Positions 1-7,843 of a stretch of DNA of 64,000 bases are shown here, in pieces. The position numbers were made by a program, and so were the translations under genes. Origin of the DNA: JAUIAI01 sp045106815 (GTDB taxonomy: Bacteria > Pseudomonadota > Gammaproteobacteria > Burkholderiales > Burkholderiaceae_E); assembly GCA_045106815.1 (NCBI GenBank), contig JBGCFG010000022.1:1-64000 (forward strand), in the 5' to 3' direction. Below the pieces are notes generated by a model, which saw nothing but the letters and a program-made list of their open reading frames with translations, did no database searches and was not told where the DNA came from. Positions within the stretch are counted from its first letter, which is position 1. Each line of letters starts with the position of its first letter.

Positions 1-387
1 GCCTGTAGACCACTGAACATCGCTAATGCGAAACGCAACCTCCGATTCAACACCGGCCAGGCCAGCCAAAGCATGACTCATCCGGCTACCTGATGGAAAG
101 GTCAATGATTCCGGTAGACAGGCTGCGGTGGGGATCGCGTCGGTGCTGGGTCCTCCCACCTTCCACAGCCTGCGTTCACCAAGTGGGCTGACCCAGTCGA
201 GCTTGTCGGCGACCAGCCGTTGCACCGCATACGATTGTGCGGGTGTGGTTAAGGTAGGCAGGGTTTCGCTCGCAACCGGTTCTCCCGTGAGCCAGGCTTG
301 TTGAATCGCGGCCGCAATTCGCTGGACAGCTTCGTCACTTTCTTCGCTTTGGTCGCATTCGTCGCATTCGTCGATCTTGTCGGTCAT
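1..387 (-). CDS. 2-keto-4-pentenoate hydratase / fumarylacetoacetate hydrolase family protein (partial)
   Basis: The reading frame starts with ATG at 387 and runs off the left edge of the window, so only the first 129 codons are visible. After an acidic, cysteine-containing start, the protein shows the pattern of MhpD-type hydratases: an AIQQAWLTGE helix, a Y-A-V-Q stretch and WKVGGPS, followed by a GVESEVAFRI stretch like the start of the metal-binding core. The metal ligands themselves lie outside the window. The start lies 7 bases after the amidohydrolase stop, so the two are co-transcribed. The family hydrates or cleaves 2-oxo acids; the exact substrate cannot be told. Confidence 0.7.
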   Translation of the reverse strand, partial: MTDKIDECDECDQSEESDEAVQRIAAAIQQAWLTGEPVASETLPTLTTPAQSYAVQRLVADKLDWVSPLGERRLWKVGGPSTDAIPTAACLPESLTFPSGSRMSHALAGLAGVESEVAFRISDVQWSTG

Positions 388-394
388 CTTGTGT

Positions 395-1738
395 TCAAGC
401 ATGCCTTGCCCTTGCCCATAATTCGTCAGCCACTGACTGAGCAGAGTCTATAACGTCCTGAGCATCGAGCCGAGTCGGCTGTCCGTTTGCGACCAAGCGC
501 TCGCCATCAACGAACACATGCTGCACATTGCTCGCCGAGCCCGAGTGCACCACGATGCCGGTTCCGTCGACAACCGGTCGCAGGTTTGCCGCCAGCGCAT
601 CCAGGACGACGAGATCGGCGCGGTAGCCCTCCTGAATGCGCCCAACATCGCTCATGCCCAAAGCGCTGGCACCGTCACAGGTTGCCCATGAAAGCATGAG
701 ATCTGCATCAAAAACAAATTCTCCATCAGCCCTGATCCGAGCGGCCGCAAGTGCCATGCGCATTGATTCAAACATATCGGCACTCTTTGTATCGGTGCAT
801 AGCGTGATCGTCGCGCCGGCATCTCGTAGCGCCTTTATGGGCGCAAGTGCCCCGAACGCAGCATTACCCAAAGGCGCATGGCATACCGTCGCCTGTGCCC
901 GTCCCAGTTCGACAATTTCTTCCTCATCCAAAAAAATGCAGTGTGCCGCAAACAATTTGTCTGTCAGTAGGCCGGCGTCGGCTAGCAAGCGAACCGGTCC
1001 GCACCCGTCTCGAGCATCGATGTGTTTAAGTTCAAGGGGAGACTGGGCCAGGTGAGTGTGCACCTGCCGCCCGTCGGCACTGGCGAGCCGAGCAATCTCA
1101 CTCAGTAAGTCAGCCGAACAGGTGTCACCTGCATGCGGCGCATGAATACCCGTTATTCGACCATCACCAGCGCCATCGAATGCCTCGATCATGTCGAGCG
1201 CTTCACGCAGCGTCGAATCGCCAAGCGCGCGATCCGTCTCAAACCGCCCACTGGCCAATGCACCCGAATCCACGTTCATGACCCGGCCACCCACAAACGC
1301 TCGCTGTCCGGATTCAATAGCAGCTTTGGCGAGTGCCGCCGGCTGCCGATAGTAGTCAACAAATGTCGTACAGCCAGCGCAAAGCAACTCCAGAGCGCCC
1401 AATCGAGACAATGCCAATGTCTGCTCTTCTGATAACCAGTGTCCTTGTGGAATCCCTGGCGTATAGGCAGGCGCAAACCCCAGATCTTCCACCATGCCAC
1501 GCACAATCGTGAGGGGTGTGTGATTGTGAGTATTGACCAGTCCCGGGATGCAAACAGCGCCCTGCGTGTCGAGTGAACGACCAGGTGGTACCTGAAACAC
1601 CGACATCGGCGCAATAGCTGAAATCACGCCATCCACCCATTCAATCGTCATGTCTCGCTGAACAGGTTCACCCGGCGTCACGATCGTGACGTTTTCAATC
1701 CGCCCATATTCGCTGCCAATCGCTGTCTCAGTCTGCAT
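395..1738 (-). CDS. Amidohydrolase, deaminase type (TRZ/ATZ/guanine deaminase-like)
   Basis: A 447-residue cytosolic metal-dependent hydrolase of the amidohydrolase superfamily. Visible metal ligands are the N-terminal HxH (H71, H73 in NTHNHT), a later HTHLAQS histidine, the AAHC histidine and the C-terminal aspartate in LCTDTKS. This order is typical of chlorohydrolases and of guanine, adenosine or methylthioadenosine deaminases; length is normal. The substrate is probably an aromatic or cyclic nitrogen compound. It is transcribed leftward with the hydratase and divergently from an ABC importer operon that also carries PuuE-like and hydantoin-racemase-like genes, which suggests a shared degradation pathway (inference). 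Confidence 0.85.
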   Translation of the reverse strand: MQTETAIGSEYGRIENVTIVTPGEPVQRDMTIEWVDGVISAIAPMSVFQVPPGRSLDTQGAVCIPGLVNTHNHTPLTIVRGMVEDLGFAPAYTPGIPQGHWLSEEQTLALSRLGALELLCAGCTTFVDYYRQPAALAKAAIESGQRAFVGGRVMNVDSGALASGRFETDRALGDSTLREALDMIEAFDGAGDGRITGIHAPHAGDTCSADLLSEIARLASADGRQVHTHLAQSPLELKHIDARDGCGPVRLLADAGLLTDKLFAAHCIFLDEEEIVELGRAQATVCHAPLGNAAFGALAPIKALRDAGATITLCTDTKSADMFESMRMALAAARIRADGEFVFDADLMLSWATCDGASALGMSDVGRIQEGYRADLVVLDALAANLRPVVDGTGIVVHSGSASNVQHVFVDGERLVANGQPTRLDAQDVIDSAQSVADELWARARHA

Positions 1739-1930
1739 TGCTTTCCCTCCGCACCAATAATGGGCCAGACAACTGCACCACTTGATTCATGTGGCCAGCC
1801 CGAAAATGCACCAACAAACAGCAGCGCACCAACGACAACAACCATTCCTTAATGCTTCAAGCAATTGGTATGCCTCTTGCAATGTGTTTTGCCAAGCAGC
1901 CTGGTCAAACAAGTCATTGGAGGAAGGAAG
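1739..1930. promoter_or_regulatory. Divergent intergenic region between amidohydrolase and PotD-like genes
   Basis: This 192-base gap must hold promoters for both the leftward amidohydrolase-hydratase pair and the rightward transporter operon. The only clear element is a strong ribosome binding site, GGAGGAAGG at 1919-1927, ahead of the ATG at 1931. I see no convincing operator dyad, and no regulator gene lies beside it. Confidence 0.5.
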
Positions 1931-3019
1931 ATGGGCGGTTCAGATAAAGACAGTGTTGTTCAAAGCGAATCAAATCTCATTGCCGGCAACGCTTCACGGC
2001 GTCGTTTTGTCAGAAACACGAGTGTTCTGGCGGCCAGCGCATTGGCAGCGCCCGCGTTTGTGCGGGCTGCCAGCGATGAACTGGTCATTGGGTGCGCAGG
2101 GAGTCATACCGCCTGGATGGAGCAAATCGTCATCCCGCACATGAAGGAAAAGATAGGCGCGAGCATTTTGTTTGAGGGCACCAAATCAAGCGTCAACCTG
2201 GAGAAAATGCGGTCAAACAAAGAGGCGCCATACCTGTCGGTCGTTCAAATGGACGACCCGGTCATGATTCTGGCTGTCGAGCAGGGCCTGCTCACGCCGA
2301 TCACTTCGGAGGCGGTTCCTAACCTGGGCAAGCTGCGCGACGGTGCCGTTCACATGGACGGTATGTGGGCCAACTATGTTCAACCCTGGGCCGGCATTGC
2401 GTACAACACGTCGGCGGTGCCGGGCGTGAAGAGCTGGGCAGATCTGTGGGATCCGGCGCTCAAGGGCAAGATCATCATTCCTTCGCTGCAAAACACAGAA
2501 GGTATGTGGGGCTTGTTCATGGCGGCACATCTTGGCACTGGCAAGCCGCTGGCTGAAGCGCAATACGACATCGACGGGGCGTTTGCCAAACTTGAAGAGC
2601 TCAAACCAAACGTACTCACGGTTTACTCCGTGATGTCTCAGGCGTTCAATCTACTTGAGCAGGGCGAAATTTCCATGTTGTCAGGCAATTTTTCGTCTTA
2701 CACCCTGCCCCGCAAAGCACAGGGCGCACCGGTTGATCTGGCAGCACCGAAGGAAGGTATCTTTGCGATGCCGTCGGGCATCTGTCTGGTTAAGGGCGGC
2801 CCGAACCCGGAACTCGCGCAGGCGTATGTTAACGAGATGCTGGGCGCAGAGTTACAGTCCAAAGTTGCCGAGTTTGCGTCTTCTCTGCCCGCGAACACTG
2901 AGGCACCCGCGACTGCGAGCACGCCAACCGGTGTCGATATCTTCTCGCCTGACTGGGCGTTTGTGTCGAAGAACCGTAAAACCTGGATCGAGCGCTTTGA
3001 CAAAATGATGTCGAGCTAA
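1931..3019 (+). CDS. Extracellular solute-binding protein, PotD/spermidine-putrescine type
   Basis: Periplasmic binding protein for the ABC importer encoded next (362 residues). The start is set at ATG 1931 because GGAGGAAGG sits just upstream; an ATG at 1865 in the same frame lacks a site. The N-terminus has a Tat-like signal: an SRRRF twin-arginine region, a hydrophobic stretch rich in Ala and an AFVRAAS cleavage region. The body has PotD-like features such as PYLSVVQMDDP and WADLWDPALKGKI. The family binds polyamines, but relatives bind many other small cations and acids. Neighbouring catabolic genes suggest a nitrogenous substrate; its identity is unknown. Confidence 0.85.
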   Translation: MGGSDKDSVVQSESNLIAGNASRRRFVRNTSVLAASALAAPAFVRAASDELVIGCAGSHTAWMEQIVIPHMKEKIGASILFEGTKSSVNLEKMRSNKEAPYLSVVQMDDPVMILAVEQGLLTPITSEAVPNLGKLRDGAVHMDGMWANYVQPWAGIAYNTSAVPGVKSWADLWDPALKGKIIIPSLQNTEGMWGLFMAAHLGTGKPLAEAQYDIDGAFAKLEELKPNVLTVYSVMSQAFNLLEQGEISMLSGNFSSYTLPRKAQGAPVDLAAPKEGIFAMPSGICLVKGGPNPELAQAYVNEMLGAELQSKVAEFASSLPANTEAPATASTPTGVDIFSPDWAFVSKNRKTWIERFDKMMSS

Positions 3020-3032
3020 GGTCGGCTGACGT

Positions 3033-4235
3033 ATGTCAATTGCAAGCGCTAAGGCAAGCCACCCCGCTTATCTGGATATCCGACAGGTCTCCAAGAAATA
3101 CGGATCGCTCACGGTGGTTCGTGAGCTTGACCTGAGTATCCGGCGGGGTGAGCTGGTGTCGTTGCTTGGCCCATCGGGCTGCGGCAAAACCACGCTGCTC
3201 CGGCTGATCGCCGGTCTGGTTAAGACTGAGGCCGGCACGATCAAGGTGGGCGAGCGCGATCTGACCCGAGTGGCAGCGCACAAACGGAATATCTCCGTTG
3301 TGTTTCAAAACTATGCACTCTTTCCTCATTTGAATGTACGTGAGAATGTAGCGTTCGGATTACAGGCACGTAGTCACCCGGCCGATAAGATTGAGCCGGC
3401 GGTTGATGAGGCACTGGCGCTGGTGCGCATGAGTGACTTTGCCGATAGAGCAGTCGGTCAGTTATCCGGCGGGCAGCAGCAACGCATAGCCGTGGCAAGA
3501 GCATTGGTGGTTGAGCCCGACCTGCTGCTGCTTGATGAACCATTTTCCGCTCTCGATCGAAAACTACGCGAAACGATGCAGGTCGAGCTTAAGTCTCTGC
3601 TTCGCAAGCGCGGCATTACGGCTGTTTTTGTGACGCACGATCAGGACGAGGCGCTGGCCGTCTCCGATCGCATTGCTGTTATGAATGCCGGACAGATCGA
3701 ACACTTCGCTGACCCAGTGTCGCTTTATGAGCAACCGGCCACTCCGTTCGCGCTGGATTTTGTTGGCTTATCCACCCGCCTGATCGGAACGGTCAGGGAT
3801 AAGCAGGCTGATCACATCACCGTGACAACAGCGTACGGAGCCGTTAAAGCGCCGACCGCCGCGACTTCATCGACCCATAGCCGGCTGTTCGCACCCGGCC
3901 AGGCAGTGCTGCTGGGCGTTCGTCCGGAAAACATTCACATTGCCTCACCTGATGCGCCTAGCAATGAGCAGCTTAACCGGCTGAAGGTCGAACTCATTGA
4001 CGAAATGCACCTAGGCGCCCGGGTTCATCTGCATGCCGAAGCCTGGGGCGATGATCGCCTTTTGTGTGAACTCAGCAGCTCAGTTCACGCAAAGCTGATC
4101 GGACAGCCGCCGAATCATTGGGAGTGGCCCGTTTCGAGCACACTCGTCTATCCACTGCCAGACCACATGAGCCGACCGCAGCAGCGAGTGGAAAACCTGG
4201 CAGCTAACCGGTCGGCAGACGCGGTGACGACTTGA
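3033..4235 (+). CDS. ABC importer ATP-binding protein, PotA type
   Basis: Cytoplasmic ATPase (400 residues) that drives the PotD/B/C-like importer. Walker A GPSGCGKTT lies near residue 47, the Q-loop is VVFQNYALFPH, the signature LSGGQQQR is near 144, Walker B with its catalytic glutamate (LLLLDEPFSALD) near 165 and the switch histidine in VTHDQDEA near 202. A C-terminal TOBE-like domain with GVRPENIHI follows. It starts 13 bases after the binding protein and ends in a 4-base overlap with the first permease, so translation is coupled. All nucleotide-binding residues look intact. Confidence 0.92.
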   Translation: MSIASAKASHPAYLDIRQVSKKYGSLTVVRELDLSIRRGELVSLLGPSGCGKTTLLRLIAGLVKTEAGTIKVGERDLTRVAAHKRNISVVFQNYALFPHLNVRENVAFGLQARSHPADKIEPAVDEALALVRMSDFADRAVGQLSGGQQQRIAVARALVVEPDLLLLDEPFSALDRKLRETMQVELKSLLRKRGITAVFVTHDQDEALAVSDRIAVMNAGQIEHFADPVSLYEQPATPFALDFVGLSTRLIGTVRDKQADHITVTTAYGAVKAPTAATSSTHSRLFAPGQAVLLGVRPENIHIASPDAPSNEQLNRLKVELIDEMHLGARVHLHAEAWGDDRLLCELSSSVHAKLIGQPPNHWEWPVSSTLVYPLPDHMSRPQQRVENLAANRSADAVTT

Positions 4236-5116
4236 GCGAAGCGGCGACCGTGTCAAACCCTGCGCTCAACCCCCAACAGACAAGGACCAATTTCGACCGC
4301 TTTGCATTGCTCGCGGCGCCAGGGCTGATTTATCTTGCGGCCATCTATGCCCTGCCGCTTGTCCTGCTGTTAATCAAAAGCTTTAGTGGTCCACAGGGCG
4401 GGTTCTCACTTGCCGGCTACGTTGAATTCTTTGGCGATCCTTTCCATCTGAACATTCTCTGGCGAACAGTGCGCGTTGCGTTCCTGACGACTTTGCTTGC
4501 CCTACTCCTGGCCTACCCGACAGCGTTCGCGCTTGCCCGCGCAACCGGTTGGGTGCAAACCGTCATTTTGACCGCGATGGTTTTGCCGCTGGCGGTTGGC
4601 GTCATTGTGAAGGCGTTTGCCTGGTCGATTCTGTTTCGCAGCGACGGCGCGCTCAATAAGACCCTCATGGCGCTGCAGATCACCGACAGCCCTATCCGCC
4701 TGCTTTACACAGAACCAGCACTCATCATCGGCGCAGCGAATGTGTTTTTGCCGTTTATGGTGTTGCCGATATACGCCGTCGTCCGCCAGCTTGACCGGCA
4801 CCTGCCTGATGCTGCCGCGTCGCTTGGCGCCGGACCCTTCTTCAGATTCTTCCGAGTCACCGCCCCTCTGACCATGCCGGGCGTGATTGCCGGTTCGGCA
4901 TTTGTGTTCTCGATGGCTGTTTCGATGTATGTGATTCCCAGCCTGATAGTGGGTGAGCGCAATCAGACAGTCTCAATGCTGATTGCGAGATCCTTTCTGT
5001 TTCTTCGCGACGAACAACTCGGTTCGTCCATGTCGGCCGTATTGCTCCTGATTGCCGTTGGTGTCGTGCTGCTCAGTAGCTGGCTGGTCAGGCGCGCAGC
5101 CGGAGCCGGCCGATGA
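4232..5116 (+). CDS. ABC importer permease, PotB type
   Basis: Inner-membrane permease of 294 residues with about six hydrophobic segments and the EAA-type cytoplasmic loop (DAAASLGAGPFFRFFRVTAPL) that contacts the ATPase. Translation starts at TTG 4232, which overlaps the preceding TGA stop, so expression is probably coupled to the ATPase gene. It pairs with the following permease to form a heterodimeric channel. The substrate is not evident from the sequence. Confidence 0.88.
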   Translation: MSEAATVSNPALNPQQTRTNFDRFALLAAPGLIYLAAIYALPLVLLLIKSFSGPQGGFSLAGYVEFFGDPFHLNILWRTVRVAFLTTLLALLLAYPTAFALARATGWVQTVILTAMVLPLAVGVIVKAFAWSILFRSDGALNKTLMALQITDSPIRLLYTEPALIIGAANVFLPFMVLPIYAVVRQLDRHLPDAAASLGAGPFFRFFRVTAPLTMPGVIAGSAFVFSMAVSMYVIPSLIVGERNQTVSMLIARSFLFLRDEQLGSSMSAVLLLIAVGVVLLSSWLVRRAAGAGR

Positions 5117-5913
5117 CCGCCGTCGATCGATTCGCGCGCTGGGTAAGCTGGGGGGTTGCATTTGCCGTCGTGGTGTTCCTGATGGTGCCGCTTGTTATCA
5201 CTGTTGTCGTGTCATTTACTTCTTCATCCATTTATACACTGCCTCCGCCTGAGTGGTCGCTCAAGTGGTATCAAACACTTGGCAGAAAATCGGGACTCGC
5301 TGATGCTGTCTGGTTGTCGATCAACCTGGCCATCATGTCCACGGCTATTTCACTCGTGCTTGGCACTGCTGCCGCCATGGCGGTGGTTCGCGGCCAGTTC
5401 AGAGGCAAGGAAGCGATTGCCACCTTCGCCGTGTCGCCACTCATGATGCCCGGTCTGGTCGTGGGTGTTGCGATGTTGCAGTTTTTCCGAGAGATGGGAT
5501 TTCGTGATGCCTACTTTGGTCTGCTGCTTGGCCATATCGTCATCACGCTGCCGTTCGTGATGCGAACGCTGCTCGCTGCGCTTGAGAATTTTGATTTCTC
5601 GTTGGTCGATGCTGCGCGCACACTTGGCCGAAGCTATCCCGGTGCCGTGCTCAAGGTACTCGCACCCAACCTCGCACCCGCATTCCTGACGGCTGGTTTG
5701 TTCGCCTTTTTGGCTTCGATGGACAACTATCCGATCTCCATTTTCCTGACAGATGCACGCAACAAAACGCTACCGATCAAGATGCTGCAATATCTTGAAG
5801 AGCAACCTGACCCCACCATAGCGGCCATCTCAAGCGGCCTGATCCTGCTCGCCCTGATCGTGCTTATGATCGGGTCACGCACGGTGGGCCTGAACCGTAT
5901 GATCCAGGGGTGA
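5113..5913 (+). CDS. ABC importer permease, PotC type
   Basis: Second inner-membrane permease (266 residues) of the importer. It overlaps the previous gene by ATGA at 5113-5116. The EAA loop DAARTLGRSYPGAVLKVLAPN is clear, and six or so membrane helices are spread over the length normal for PotC. The end overlaps the next gene by GTGA, so the operon continues directly into the amidohydrolase-like gene. Confidence 0.88.
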   Translation: MTAVDRFARWVSWGVAFAVVVFLMVPLVITVVVSFTSSSIYTLPPPEWSLKWYQTLGRKSGLADAVWLSINLAIMSTAISLVLGTAAAMAVVRGQFRGKEAIATFAVSPLMMPGLVVGVAMLQFFREMGFRDAYFGLLLGHIVITLPFVMRTLLAALENFDFSLVDAARTLGRSYPGAVLKVLAPNLAPAFLTAGLFAFLASMDNYPISIFLTDARNKTLPIKMLQYLEEQPDPTIAAISSGLILLALIVLMIGSRTVGLNRMIQG

Positions 5914-6857
5914 ACAAGATTAGTACTCAACACAATGAGCTGGAGCCAAGCGAACCCCGCCGTGTTGGCGACGACAGACGCGACTTAGCCGGATATGGGC
6001 GCAAGCAGCCTGATGCGCCCTGGCCAAACAGCGCCCGATTAGCAGTCTCGGTCGTTGTCAATGTCGAGGAAGGCGCCGAATTATCAATCGCTGACGGTGA
6101 CTCGCGTAACGAAAGCATCCATGAAATTCGTGAAGAAGTGCTCGGCGCTGCCGACCCCTGCATGGAAAGTCATTTTGGGTACGGGCCGCGCGCCGGCTAC
6201 TGGCGAATTGTTGACTTGCTCGACAAGTACGGCGTTGGCGCGACCTTCTCGAGCTGTGGCCGCGCGGCTGAACGAACGCCCTGGCTCTTGCGAGATGCGG
6301 TTTCTCGCGGCCACGAAGCCAGTTGTCATAGCTGGCTTTGGCAATCGCATGCAGGACTGGATGAAGAGACCGAGCGTGCGGTGATTGCCCGCACACATCA
6401 GGCAGTGGGCAATGCAGCGGGTGTTGCGCCTGTCGGATGGCACACCCGCTCTGCCTCAACACTGGCAACGAGGCGTCTGCTCGTGGAGCATGGCGGCTTT
6501 CTGTATGACTCGGATGCCTACGATGATGACATTCCCTACCAGCTCGCTGTCGCAGACAAACAGCATTTAGTAATGCCTTATGCGTTTGACACGAACGACA
6601 TGCGGTTTCAACCCGGTGGCGGATTCATCCAGGCCAAAGACTTTTCTGAATACTGTCTCGGTGCATTTGACTGTCTACTGGGCGAGGGAGAACGCGCTGC
6701 ACGATTGATGTCAATCGGCCTACACTTACGCATAATCGGCCGGCCGGGTCGCATAGGCGGACTTGAAACTGTGCTTAAAGCGCTGTCCTCAACCCCAGGC
6801 GTTTGGCTTGCCACCCGCGCCGATATTGCGCGCTGCTGGTTGGATCGACCCAAATGA
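5910..6857 (+). CDS. Polysaccharide deacetylase-fold amidohydrolase, PuuE/allantoinase-like
   Basis: A 315-residue protein with the NodB (polysaccharide deacetylase) fold, of the subgroup that contains PuuE-type allantoinases. Diagnostic stretches are VNVEEGAELSIADGD near residue 50, GATFSSCGRAAERTP, GHEASCHSWLW, GWHTRSAS, GGFLYDSDAYDDD and PYAFDTNDMRF. No signal peptide is present, which fits a cytoplasmic enzyme hydrolysing a cyclic amide rather than a cell-wall deacetylase. It starts at GTG 5910 overlapping the permease stop, and overlaps the next gene by ATGA. Activity on allantoin itself is not shown; other ureido or lactam substrates are possible. Confidence 0.8.
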   Translation: MNKISTQHNELEPSEPRRVGDDRRDLAGYGRKQPDAPWPNSARLAVSVVVNVEEGAELSIADGDSRNESIHEIREEVLGAADPCMESHFGYGPRAGYWRIVDLLDKYGVGATFSSCGRAAERTPWLLRDAVSRGHEASCHSWLWQSHAGLDEETERAVIARTHQAVGNAAGVAPVGWHTRSASTLATRRLLVEHGGFLYDSDAYDDDIPYQLAVADKQHLVMPYAFDTNDMRFQPGGGFIQAKDFSEYCLGAFDCLLGEGERAARLMSIGLHLRIIGRPGRIGGLETVLKALSSTPGVWLATRADIARCWLDRPK

Positions 6858-7603
6858 ACATCTTGATTCTGAACCCCAACATGTCTACAGACATGACAGA
6901 GGGACTGGTGCAGGCAGCCAGTCAGGTAGCTGCAAGCGAGACCGTTCTGATCCCGGCCACGGCCAGTCGGGGCTTCCCCTACATTTCCTCCCGAGCCGAA
7001 GCGCAGATCGCGGGCGAGATTGTGTTGGAAGTGATCGCCGAACACATCGCCAATATCGACGCGGTCGTCATTGCCGCTTTCGGAGATCCGGGTCTACACG
7101 CCGCCCGCGAGTTGTTTGATATCCCGGTAATCGGGATGGCCGAGGCCGCAATGTATAACGCCTGCTTTCTCGGTGAGCGATTCGCCTATGTCACGTTCAG
7201 TCGTCATCTGGCGTCCTGGTATGAAGCGGGTGTTCAGCAAGCGGGACTGCTCCCGCGCTTTGCCGGCGTGCACACACCCACTGAAAACATGGGCGCCATT
7301 AGCCAGGTCCAAAGCGATCTGCGCGCCCCGCTGATTGCGCTGGTCGAGCGAGCCGCCACGCAAGCGTCTGCCGATGTTGTCATTCTGGCAGGCGCTCCCC
7401 TTGCGGGCATGGCGAACACGATTGAGGATTCGGCCGCGGTCTTGCTCGACCCGATATCTACCGCTGTGTGCCAGGCAGAGTCGCTGGTTCGCCTGGCCCC
7501 GCTTGGCGCTAACCGAGGCCGTTTCCGACGGCCACCGGGTAAGCCCGCAACCGGCCTGGCGGTGCCCCTCGCCCAGTGGATAGCGCGGCCAGATGAAGCG
7601 TGA
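6854..7603 (+). CDS. Asp/Glu/hydantoin racemase family protein lacking the usual cysteines
   Basis: A 249-residue cytosolic protein of the Asp/Glu racemase superfamily, closest in pattern to hydantoin racemase: MNILILNPNMSTDMT at the start, then FGDPGLHAARELFDIPVIGMAEAAM. The start at 6854 overlaps the previous stop (ATGA); the longer frame from 6803 would run into the previous gene. In characterised hydantoin racemases two cysteines act as acid and base. Here the first site reads IAAFGDPG (Ala75) and the second reads ILAGAPLAGM (about residues 178-186), without cysteine. The protein may therefore not be a racemase, or may use other residues. Confidence 0.75.
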   Translation: MNILILNPNMSTDMTEGLVQAASQVAASETVLIPATASRGFPYISSRAEAQIAGEIVLEVIAEHIANIDAVVIAAFGDPGLHAARELFDIPVIGMAEAAMYNACFLGERFAYVTFSRHLASWYEAGVQQAGLLPRFAGVHTPTENMGAISQVQSDLRAPLIALVERAATQASADVVILAGAPLAGMANTIEDSAAVLLDPISTAVCQAESLVRLAPLGANRGRFRRPPGKPATGLAVPLAQWIARPDEA

Positions 7604-7843
7604 GATAAATAGCGCCTGGCTCACGCTGATTGCGGTCTCGATGTAAACCAGTGTGTCGGCACGACAGAGATAGTCGAAAACTCTTACACATTGTCATACA
7701 CTGTGTAGTCCGACGCCAAGCGTGCCCTGGCACAGAACCTTCTGCTTTACGGACTGACAGAACGAGCGGCAATAAAGCCGCACAGGCCCACTAGCGCCTT
7801 AACCAGGCTTAACCGAATCTGCTCGGGCCTGTTCATTGCGCTC
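7604..7843. promoter_or_regulatory. Intergenic region upstream of the EAL receptor gene
   Basis: This 240-base gap separates the transporter operon from the EAL receptor. No terminator-like hairpin with a T-run is evident. The frame of the receptor is open back to 7709 and its last 15 or so codons encode arginines followed by hydrophobic residues, so part of this gap is probably coding from a non-ATG start. Confidence 0.4.

Noticed and set aside
1865..1930. N-terminal extension of the PotD-like protein from ATG 1865
   Set aside because: The strong GGAGGAAGG site precedes ATG 1931, and the extension would bury the Tat signal.
7094..7624. A 176-codon open frame on the minus strand opposite the racemase-like gene
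   Set aside because: It lies wholly over a convincing family gene on the other strand, with no recognisable motif or ribosome site. It is a shadow frame.
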